DNA of 10,160 bases from contig JAGVUW010000094.1 of NCBI GenBank assembly GCA_019136035.1, positions 1 through 10,160 of the forward strand, written 5' to 3'. The translations under genes were made by a program, and so were the position numbers. Below are positions 1 through 5,785 of this stretch, piece after piece. The stretch's first letter is position 1. Each line of letters begins with the position of its first letter. This DNA comes from Verrucomicrobiota bacterium (lineage in GTDB: Bacteria > Verrucomicrobiota > Lentisphaeria > Oligosphaerales > JAFGRS01). A model generated the notes under the pieces. It worked only from the letters and a program-made list of their open reading frames with translations. It was not told where the DNA came from and made no database searches.

Positions 1-438
1 GTCTTCCTGGCGGGGATCTTCGTGCTGGCCTATGCCATGGACCGCTTCGGCTGGGTCAAGGCCATCGCCGACGCGATTGCGGCGGCGGTGGGCGACAACC
101 GCTTCCTGGCCTACAGCCTGATCGTGTGGGTATCGGTGCTGGTGTCGGCCTTCGTTGACAACATTGCCTACGTCGCGCTGATGCTCCCGGTGACGAGCAT
201 GCTCTCGACGAGTGTAGGCGGTCCGCCCTTCCTGTACGCGGCGGGTCTGCTGATCGGCGCCTGTCTGGGCGGCAACATCACGCCCATCGGCGCCTCCTGC
301 AATGTGGTCGCCTGCGGCATCCTGCGGCGCGAGGGCCGGCCGGTGGGCTTCTGGCAGTTTGCGCGCATCGGGCTGCCCTTCACCCTGGCCGCGACCGCGG
401 CCGGCTATCTGTTCGTCTGGTTCTTCTTCGGCCGCTGA
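1..438 (+). CDS. SLC13/ArsB/NhaD-type ion transporter, C-terminal part
   Basis: The frame is open from base 1 to the TGA at 436-438, so the gene is cut by the left window edge and only about 145 C-terminal residues are present. The visible part has several hydrophobic membrane segments. It includes a polar re-entrant-like stretch reading SAFVDNIAYVALMLPV, then GACLGGNITPIGASCNVVA followed by a short basic loop (ILRREGRPV) and a last membrane helix ending FFFGR. The paired motifs VDNIAYV and GGNxTxIGASxNVV are those of the ion transporter superfamily that holds ArsB, NhaD, CitM and SLC13 permeases, which move anions or exchange sodium for protons at the inner membrane. The substrate cannot be decided from this half: arsenite, Na+/H+ and dicarboxylate all remain possible. 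It converges on the permease gene at 496-1977, with the stop codons 57 bases apart. Family call is firm, substrate is not. Confidence 0.85.
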   Translation, partial: VFLAGIFVLAYAMDRFGWVKAIADAIAAAVGDNRFLAYSLIVWVSVLVSAFVDNIAYVALMLPVTSMLSTSVGGPPFLYAAGLLIGACLGGNITPIGASCNVVACGILRREGRPVGFWQFARIGLPFTLAATAAGYLFVWFFFGR

Positions 439-496
439 ACGGATAGTCCCCACGGATATTCCCCACCCCGGCAAGCCGGTCTGGCGGACTATCCGT
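439..496. terminator. Inverted repeat between convergent genes, probable bidirectional terminator
   Basis: The 11-base arm ACGGATAGTCC at 439-449 is perfectly complementary to GGACTATCCGT at 486-496, with a 36-base loop. One arm begins right after the stop of the left gene and the other ends on the first base of the stop of the right gene. The loop holds a second, smaller hairpin (CCGG/CCGG around 468-479) and a near-direct copy of the left arm, ACGGATATTCC, at 452-462. There is no T-run on either strand, so this is not a standard intrinsic terminator. The symmetric position between convergent genes suggests transcript-end formation in both directions; that role is inference. Confidence 0.5.
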
Positions 497-1977
497 CAGA
501 GGGCGCAACTGCAGAGGTAGGTGCCCCAGGCTGCGGCAAAGAGCGCCCCGGCCAGGCCGGCCAGGAGGGCCGTCGCGCCGGCGTAGACCAGGAGGCGCCG
601 CCAGCCGACCACGCGGCGCAGGATGATCATCCCCGGCAGGCTCAGGCCCGGCGCGGTCAGGATCAGCGCCATGGCCGGGCCTACACCGACCCCCATGACT
701 TTCAGCAGCGCCTTGGTGAAGGCGACCTCGGTCAGGATCGGGAAGTACATCAGCGCTCCGAAGGCGGCGGCGGCGAGACTGGCGGCGAGGCTGTTGTTGC
801 CGCTGAGCCAGCGGGTCACGGTCAGGGGCGTGTGCATGGCCAGCAGGCCGATGATCAGGACGGCCGGGACGAGCACGGGCAGGACCAGGCGCAGGAGCTG
901 CCAGGTCTCGTGCCGCCAGGCGCCGCGCTGCTCGCGGTTCAGGCCGCGCCAGGACAGCACCGCCACGCCCGCCAGGGCCGGCGTGGTCAGCAGCAGCCGC
1001 AGGCGCCAGGACAGGGCCATCGAGCCGATGATCAGCAGGTAGAGCAGCAGGCCGACCAGGAGGGCGGTCACCCGCCGGCTCGGGCCATCCTCGGACGGCG
1101 GCGGGGGCGCCGCGCCGGCGCCCTCGCCGCGGCCCTCGCCGAAGAGCCGCGCCATGATCACCCCCACGGCCACCGCGATCACCGACACCGCGACGGTGCG
1201 GAAGACCCCGAAGGGCAGCCCGATGACCTGGCAGGTGAAGATGATCGGCAGGAGATCCAGGGCCGGCCCCGAGTAGAGGAAGGCGAAGGCCGGACCGGTG
1301 CCGGCGCCGCGCCGCCAGATGCCGGCGAACAGGGGGACGACGTTGCAGGAGCACAGCGACAGCACGATGCCGGCGCCGACCGCGGCGCCGTAGGCCTGGG
1401 CCCGCGGCGCCTGCGGGCCCAGGAGGCCGAGGATGGACTGGCTCGGCACGAAGGCGGTGATTGCCGCGCCGAGCAGGAAGGCGGGAAGCATCACCGTCAG
1501 GGCGCTCCAGGTCAGGATGCAGCACTGGAAGATGTTCAGGATGCCATTGAGGGTCGAGGCCGGCACCCCCAGGTCGACCGTCACGACGGCAGCGCCACCG
1601 TCGTCGGCGGCGGGCGGGGCGGGCAGGGCGACCTCGAGGACCTCGTGGGCCGGGCAGATCGCGCTGACGGTCAGGTCGGACAGTGCCACCGTGGCGGTGT
1701 CGATGCTGGCGGTGAGCAGATAGCTGCCGTCTTCGCGGATGGGGGCGCTGACCGTCTGGAAGCGGTCTTCGTGGCCAGGCCAGCGCAGTTCGACCTCGCC
1801 GGCGGTCACCGGTCGGGTGCTGCCGGCCCGCGTCACCTGGCCGCGGATGACCAGGGCGCGTTCAGCGGCGCCGAGCGGGCTCAGGCCGACGGCGAGCATC
1901 GCGGCCGTGGCAAGCACGGCCGCCATAGCAGCGGGCCGCGGGTATGGCTGGGGCCGCGGGCGGCGGAGGTTGAGCAT
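496..1977 (-). CDS. YraQ/ArsP-like permease (DUF318, PF03773) with N-terminal extracytoplasmic domain
   Basis: The product is 493 residues. Residues 18-38 look like a signal peptide or first membrane helix (MAAVLATAAMLAVGLSPLGAA). Residues about 42-135 have the look of a carboxypeptidase-regulatory or transthyretin-like beta sandwich (IRGQVTRAGSTRPV, then EDGSYLLTA). From about 145 comes a polytopic permease: LSLCSCNVVPLFAGIWRRGA at 207-226, FAFLYSGPALDLLP at 231-244, a Gly/Pro/Ser-rich loop at 280-300, and a second half with YFPILTEVAFTKALL at 411-425 and TAPGLSLPGM at 441-450. These match the DUF318 permease family, whose relatives export organoarsenicals (ArsP) or Cu/Zn (SO_0444 type). The paired cysteines C209/C211, C152/C153 and a second CSC at 489-491 near the end would suit a soft-metal substrate, which is inference. 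GAGGAA at 1984-1989, six bases before the ATG, supports this start. It lies downstream of the hydrolase on the same strand after a 239-base gap. Confidence 0.85.
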   Translation of the reverse strand: MLNLRRPRPQPYPRPAAMAAVLATAAMLAVGLSPLGAAERALVIRGQVTRAGSTRPVTAGEVELRWPGHEDRFQTVSAPIREDGSYLLTASIDTATVALSDLTVSAICPAHEVLEVALPAPPAADDGGAAVVTVDLGVPASTLNGILNIFQCCILTWSALTVMLPAFLLGAAITAFVPSQSILGLLGPQAPRAQAYGAAVGAGIVLSLCSCNVVPLFAGIWRRGAGTGPAFAFLYSGPALDLLPIIFTCQVIGLPFGVFRTVAVSVIAVAVGVIMARLFGEGRGEGAGAAPPPPSEDGPSRRVTALLVGLLLYLLIIGSMALSWRLRLLLTTPALAGVAVLSWRGLNREQRGAWRHETWQLLRLVLPVLVPAVLIIGLLAMHTPLTVTRWLSGNNSLAASLAAAAFGALMYFPILTEVAFTKALLKVMGVGVGPAMALILTAPGLSLPGMIILRRVVGWRRLLVYAGATALLAGLAGALFAAAWGTYLCSCAL

Positions 1978-2123
1978 GGTCGGTTCCTCGGCTCTGCCGG
2001 GGGTCGTTCAAGGCGCCACAGTCCCCCAACGTACGACCTGGTGCGCCATTCGCGAGGGGCGCGGCGGCATCCAGCGTCATTTCATGCGTTCTTCACGGTT
2101 CGCGGGTGCCAAGGGCCGCGGAA

Positions 2124-2151
2124 GGGGACACTGGGGGACATGGGGCGGGGG
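2124..2151 (+). other. Potential G-quadruplex, four G-tracts of at least four
   Basis: The plus strand carries GGGG-N5-GGGGG-N4-GGGG-N1-GGGGG, with a fifth GGG tract just after at 2157-2159. This fits the strict quadruplex consensus with short loops. It sits in the 239-base gap between the hydrolase stop (2217) and the permease start (1977). On the minus strand, which is the transcribed sense strand here, it appears as a C-rich run, so any quadruplex would form in the template strand rather than in the mRNA. The tracts are also imperfect tandem copies of a GGGGACA unit. Confidence 0.55.
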
Positions 2152-2188
2152 ACCATGGGACGCGCGGGGGTGCCGATGCGGCGGCGCT

Positions 2189-2232
2189 CAGGCGGTCCAC
2201 GGACGGCGCCGCGGACCTACTGGCCCGTCGGG
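2189..2232. repeat. Dispersed palindromic repeat, copy 1
   Basis: This 44-base stretch matches the one at 5062-5107 in the same orientation, with only a few substitutions and a two-base length difference. Its core is a near-palindrome: GGTCCACGG at 2194-2202 and CCGCGGACC at 2209-2217 around the loop ACGGCG, with a single A/C mismatch in the stem. The stop codon of the hydrolase pseudogene (TAG on the minus strand, 2219-2217) falls inside this copy, so the repeat forms the 3' end of that gene. Two copies in 10 kb with a conserved hairpin core is what a REP or small MITE-like family looks like. No flanking target duplication is obvious. Confidence 0.7.
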
Positions 2233-3459
2233 GCGGTGCCCGCCGGCGTCAGGTCGGCCACGAGGGCAGCGGCGGCCTCCATCAGGCGCTCGGGCTCGCC
2301 GCTGGCGACGCGGCACCAGGCTCCCAGGCCGACTTCGTAGCCGCCGCTGGCCCAGGCGGTGCGCGGCACCAGGTAGCCGACGCAGCCATTGGCCAGTTCG
2401 GCGACCATCGTCGGGGCGAACGGGCTGCGGCGGCGGAGTGCCATTCCATCGGCGCAGAAGACCTCACCCGGGAGGCCGACGATGGCGGCCGGGCCGAGGC
2501 GCATGGCCTGGATTTCGACCGGTATGGGCGCCGTGCCGAAGGCGACCAGGCGCCGGGCTTCGGCGAGCCGGCAGCGCTGCTGGAAGAGCCCGGCGTAGGA
2601 TGGGTCTGCAGCCGGGAGGCCCCTGAGTCTGTCCTCGACCTCCTGCCACTCGCTCTCCAGGCCGGCCGGATCCGGCAGAGGCCGCGTGGCGACGGGCACC
2701 GTCACGGCGGCCGCCGCCAGCGGCGTGTCGTCGGGGCCGGCCGGGGTCGCGTCGTCAGCGGCCTGGATGATCGCGTCGCCGAGCCGGCGGCCGTAGTCGG
2801 CCACGTCGGCCCAGTCACGGGTGCAGCCCCGGCGCGGGTTGAGGTCGCCGGCGGCGCCCTGCAGGAAGACACAGCGGGCGCCGCCGAGGGCCGTGTCGAC
2901 ATGCCGGCAGGCGACGCCGGGGAAGTCTGCCGAGACCATGGGCTGGACCTGGACGGTGACCGCGTGGCAGGCGGCGTTGGCCAGGATGATGTCGGGGGCC
3001 TCGCCTCGGCAGAAGCGCAGGACGGCGACCTCATCGTCGACCGGGTGCGCCTCGCCGGCCGTCTGCAGGGCCGCGCGGCGGTTGATGCTGAGGCCCTCGA
3101 CGCGCGCCCGGCCCAGCCGCAGGCTGGCCGGTCGGCGGTCCGCCCAGGCCAGCCGGATGGCATTGGCGAGGGCCGAGCCCCAGGCGTCGGCCCAGTCGAG
3201 GAAGGCGCTGTCCTCCCACAGGCGCAGGATGCCGTAGGTCTCCGGCACGGAATGCGCGTGCGTGGCCGCCGCCATGACCGCGTCAGGCCTGAGGGGCAGC
3301 CCGCGGCAGGCGCGCTCCCGGAGTTCGGCGATGAAGTCCCGGCCGGGTCCGAGGAGGTCGCGCGAGGTAGCGTTGCGGATGCGAGCCCAGGTACGGGATG
3401 GTCAGCGGCGGGGTGATGTCCACCGCGGCGGCGCCGGCCAGGAGGGCAGGGCGGTCCAT
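2217..3459 (-). pseudogene. Neutral/alkaline ceramidase-like hydrolase (PF04734), frameshifted with an internal gap
   Basis: The N-terminus in one frame reads MDRPALLAGAAAVDITPPLTIPYLGS, the classic start of this family. That frame runs into a stop at 3283. The body lies in a second frame: DLLGPGRDFIAEL (about 3355-3315), then MAAATHAHSVPETYG, NAACHAVTVQ, FLQGAAGDLNPRRG, GLPGEVFCADG, NGCVGYLVPRTAW and GGYE. In family terms the zinc ligands (His of THAH, His of AACH, Glu of LPGE, Tyr of GGYE) are all present. The catalytic serine seen in true ceramidases (GDxSPN) is Asn here (GDLNP), so the substrate is probably not ceramide. Between PYLG and DLLG relatives have some 40 more residues (the HDPL/ARAL region), which are absent. 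A deletion plus frameshift, or an assembly error, explains this. Of the two ATGs in ATGACCATG (3465 and 3459), the second has GGAGG at 3471-3467 at 7-base spacing, so I chose it. The intact frame from the internal ATG at 3275 alone would give 352 residues without the N-terminal zinc-domain strand. Confidence 0.75.
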
Positions 3460-3461
3460 GG

Positions 3462-4700
3462 TCATGCCTCCGTGTGCAGCCCGGTGGCGACCTTGTGGAT
3501 GGCGCTGGCGATGTCATCGATGTCGTGTGGCGCCATGGCCTCGTGGATATCCAGGTAGATCAGCCGGCTGAGCAGGTCGCGGGCGCCGGGGCAGGTGGAC
3601 TCGTCGTAGCGGACCTCGCGCACCCCGGGGAGGGTGTAGGGCAGGCCCGAGGTGCCGAACGTCTCGCGTCGCCAGCAGCTCTCGGCGCACTCGAAGATCG
3701 GCTTGCCGATGTACCCGAAGCCGCATGGTATACCCTCGGCCTGCAGGGCCTTGGCGAAGGCCCCGGGGGCCCACGGCGCCTTGCGGGTGACGGTGAAGCC
3801 GTACTTCCAGTAGGAATGCTCGGCGCCGTCGACCAGGCGCTGCGGCAGGATGCCGTCGACACCGCGGAGGGCCGCGGTCAGGCGCTCACCGAGGGCGCGC
3901 CGGCGCTGGACGACCCCGGGGAGCTTGCGCAACTGGGCCAGTCCGACGGCGCCGGAGAGTTCCGGCATGCGGTAGTTCGGCGCCAGGAAGCGGTAGGCGC
4001 GCGGGCCGGTGCCGCTGCGGGCCCAGCCCTTGTCCTGGAAGAAGGCGCCGCGTTCGGCGAAGGCCGGGTCGGCGGTGATCGTCATGCCGCCCTCGCCCGT
4101 GGTCATGTGCTTGCTGGACTGCAGTGAGAACACCCCGATGTGGCCGATGGTGCCGGAGAGCCGCCCGTGCAGCCGCGTCCAGTGGCACTGTGAGCAGTCC
4201 TCGATGACCGTCAGGCCGCGCCGGCGCGCCACCGCCATCACGCCGTCGGTGTCGCAGGGCGTGCCGAAGAGGTGCACCAGGATGACCGCCGCCGTGCGCG
4301 CGGTGATCTGCGCTTCGACCGACTCCGGGGTGACCGAGTAGGTCGTGGGGTCGACATCAGCGAAGACGGGGAGGCACTGCTGGTAGAGGATGGGGGTGAT
4401 GGTTCCCAGGTCGGTGATCGGGGCCGTGATGATCTCGCTCCCGGGCTCGGGATTGAGCATGCCGAGGGCGACGTGGATGGCGGCCGTGCCGGAGGTCGAG
4501 GCGACGGCGTGCGGCACGCCATAGGCCTGAGCGAAGGCCGTCTCGAAGGCCGTGACCTTCTTGCCGCCGTAGCGGCCGGTGATCCCCGTGTCGAAGACGT
4601 CCAGGATCTCGCGCAGCTCCTCGTAGTCCCACTTGCGCAGCGCCGGGAAGGGCGCCGTCCGAACCGGCCTGCCGCCGCGGATGGCGAGTCTGTCGCTCAT
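3462..4700 (-). CDS. DegT/DnrJ/EryC1/StrS-family PLP aminotransferase
   Basis: The product is 412 residues, usual for this fold-type I aminotransferase family. Family members transfer an amino group to a keto sugar or keto-cyclitol in the cytoplasm. Seen in the sequence: GTAAIHVAL at 71-79 (phosphate-binding region), the PLP-binding aspartate in VIEDCSQCH (D168, Q171), and FSLQSSKHMTTGEGGM with the Schiff-base lysine at K197. YWKYGF follows later, and the C-terminal small domain ends HTEA. The start at 4700 is supported by AGAGGAGA at 4709-4716, about eight bases upstream, and by MSDRLAIRGGRPVR, the normal beginning of the family. The frame stays open upstream to 5783, but that part is Arg/Pro/Thr-rich low-complexity sequence and is not coding. 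The stop (3464-3462) lies just before the hydrolase start, so the two genes form one transcript. The amino acceptor is unknown; no sugar-nucleotide genes lie nearby. Cysteines at 169 and 172 replace the more usual small residues. Confidence 0.92.
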   Translation of the reverse strand: MSDRLAIRGGRPVRTAPFPALRKWDYEELREILDVFDTGITGRYGGKKVTAFETAFAQAYGVPHAVASTSGTAAIHVALGMLNPEPGSEIITAPITDLGTITPILYQQCLPVFADVDPTTYSVTPESVEAQITARTAAVILVHLFGTPCDTDGVMAVARRRGLTVIEDCSQCHWTRLHGRLSGTIGHIGVFSLQSSKHMTTGEGGMTITADPAFAERGAFFQDKGWARSGTGPRAYRFLAPNYRMPELSGAVGLAQLRKLPGVVQRRRALGERLTAALRGVDGILPQRLVDGAEHSYWKYGFTVTRKAPWAPGAFAKALQAEGIPCGFGYIGKPIFECAESCWRRETFGTSGLPYTLPGVREVRYDESTCPGARDLLSRLIYLDIHEAMAPHDIDDIASAIHKVATGLHTEA

Positions 4701-4907
4701 GGCGTCGTCTCCTCTGCCGTCGACTGGGGGGCGCCGGGGCGGCGATGTCTCGTCGCCGCGTCCCGCATGGCGAGCTCTGTGGACCACGTCATACAGTGCG
4801 CCGTCTTTCGACGAGAGCCAAGCGGCCGCGAGCCGGGCCAGGGCTGTCTGAGAGTCCGTTTCTGGCACCCCTTCAGCGCCCGCGGGGCGCAGTGTCCGCC
4901 CGATCAT

Positions 4908-4948
4908 GTCACCATGGAAATCGCGGTCGATTTCCACAGGAGGGTGAC
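4908..4948. repeat. Nested inverted repeat (hairpin)
   Basis: TGGAAATCG at 4915-4923 pairs perfectly with CGATTTCCA at 4928-4936 around a four-base loop CGGT. Outside it GTCACC at 4908-4913 pairs with GGTGAC at 4943-4948, leaving a small asymmetric internal bulge. It lies about 210 bases upstream of the aminotransferase start on that gene's side, so it could be part of its leader or a regulator site. No riboswitch family is recognised. Confidence 0.5.
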
Positions 4949-5010
4949 CAGGCGAGCACTGACGCGATCTTCGATCAGCCCTGACTCGCCGGCGTGGCTC
5001 CCCCTGGGAT

Positions 5011-5057
5011 CGCCACTCTCCCGAGTGGCTCCGGTTCTGCCCATCGGGAGAGTGGCG
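5011..5057. repeat. 14-bp perfect inverted repeat (hairpin)
   Basis: CGCCACTCTCCCGA at 5011-5024 is perfectly complementary to TCGGGAGAGTGGCG at 5044-5057, with a 19-base loop that can extend the stem by three further pairs past a bulge (TGG at 5026-5028 with CCA at 5041-5043). There is no T-run after it on either strand. It ends four bases before the second copy of the dispersed palindromic repeat, so the two could be parts of one element. Copy 1 of that repeat has no such partner beside it. Confidence 0.6.
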
Positions 5058-5061
5058 CGCC

Positions 5062-5107
5062 CAGGAGGTCCGCGGACGGCGCCGCGGACCTACCTGCCCG
5101 CGTCGGG
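5062..5107. repeat. Dispersed palindromic repeat, copy 2
   Basis: This copy has the perfect form of the core: AGGTCCGCGG at 5066-5075 and CCGCGGACCT at 5082-5091 around the loop ACGGCG. The flanks shared with copy 1 (2189-2232) run from CAGG on the left to TCGGG on the right, so homology extends beyond the hairpin. Both copies have the same orientation. Here it lies in non-coding DNA, while copy 1 overlaps a gene end. Confidence 0.7.
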
Positions 5108-5261
5108 CCTGGCAACCCTGGGGAACCTGGGCTATACTTTGCCGCGTCAGGGTCGGACCGGCTGAGGCGGCGATGTCGGGCACGGGCGCGACGGGCGTCC
5201 GGTGTGACGTTGCCTCGATGGTGTGTCCGGCCCGCCGGGTGCAGGTTCCGATGCGACCGCT

Positions 5262-5277
5262 ATCCTTAATTAAGGAT
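5262..5277. promoter_or_regulatory. 16-bp perfect AT-rich palindrome, possible operator
   Basis: ATCCTTAATTAAGGAT is a perfect palindrome without a spacer. Ten A/T pairs in sixteen stand out strongly against the GC-rich surroundings. Such a site fits a dimeric helix-turn-helix regulator or an AT-rich protein-binding spot in the region that must hold the promoters of the flanking units. It is about 510 bases upstream of the gene at 5786. The role is inference. Confidence 0.4.
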
Positions 5278-5785
5278 GACTGCCCTGCTGCCGCCGCTTC
5301 TGCGGTCTGGCCGCGTCGTCGCCGCTGTGGTCGCCTCCGGCGCCGTCTGGTGGCGTTGGCCGGTCTGCTCCTGGCGGTGCTGGTGCTGGTGCCGACGGCC
5401 CGTCGTCGCAGCAGTCCGCACAGCACGTGCGGTCTGGGTGCGACGTCTGAGCACGTCGCGCGCTCCCTGCTCATGCCGCCGCGGCTCGACCTGCCTGTGG
5501 ATGGCACCTGTCGGCCGGATGCGTCCCACGTCGGGCCGGTCTGCCTGTGGGGGCGCGGTTCGGCGCCATCGCCGGCTGCGGCCCCTGCCGGTGTTCTCGC
5601 CTGCCCGCCCCTGCGGAGCCTCTGCCCCTTCCCCCTTCGCGTTTGAGACGCCAGGCCAGGCGTCGTGTCCCCGGCTGCTGCGCGTTGCCCTCGTTGGGTT
5701 CGGCGCGGTGGCGGTGGCCGATACCCGGTCGGGTCTGCGTGTCGCCCCTGTCCTGGCACCGTCTCCAAACCGAAGGAAGTCACCG

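Larger units (their letters stand above)
4701..5785. other. Long gene-poor divergent intergenic region
   Basis: About 1.1 kb separates the minus-strand aminotransferase from the plus-strand gene at 5786. Its open frames give Arg/Pro/Cys/Trp-rich products with no recognisable domain, which is typical of spurious frames in GC-rich DNA. It must hold the promoters of both flanking units, but I see no strong sigma-70 pair. It contains several symmetric elements listed separately. The one frame worth noting is plus 5251-5646, which contains a basic stretch followed by a hydrophobic segment (ALAGLLLAVLVLVPTA) and could be a small membrane-anchored protein. It has no good ribosome site and no family I recognise. 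A 10-base direct repeat CTGCCTGTGG occurs at 5491 and again exactly 50 bases later at 5541. Confidence 0.6.

Noticed and set aside
2128..2160. Possible tandem repeat or CRISPR-like array of GGGGACA units
   Set aside because: The units are too short and irregular, with no spacers; a G-quadruplex motif describes the stretch better.
832..2340. Plus-strand open frame of about 500 codons opposite the permease
   Set aside because: The product is Gln/Gly/Arg low complexity and mirrors the permease coding strand; no ribosome site.
4876..4890. Short hairpin GCGCCC/GGGCGC
   Set aside because: Six G/C pairs with a three-base loop are common by chance at this composition and nothing else marks the site.
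5128..5143. TATACT box and a GG-N10-GC sigma-54-like pattern
   Set aside because: The -35 match is poor, the sigma-54 match covers little beyond the GG and GC pairs, and no gene starts within 600 bases downstream on that strand.
5647..5664. Short inverted repeat GACGCC/GGCGTC
   Set aside because: Only six pairs with a six-base loop, expected often by chance in DNA this GC-rich.
4701..5783. Upstream extension of the aminotransferase frame by 361 codons
   Set aside because: The added part is Arg/Pro/Thr-rich without homology, and a strong ribosome site sits just before the ATG at 4700, where the family normally begins.
5276..5785. Upstream extension of the two-TM protein to an ATG at 5276
   Set aside because: Residues are Trp/Cys/Arg-rich and unlike protein, no ribosome site precedes 5276, while AAGGAAG lies at the right distance before 5786.
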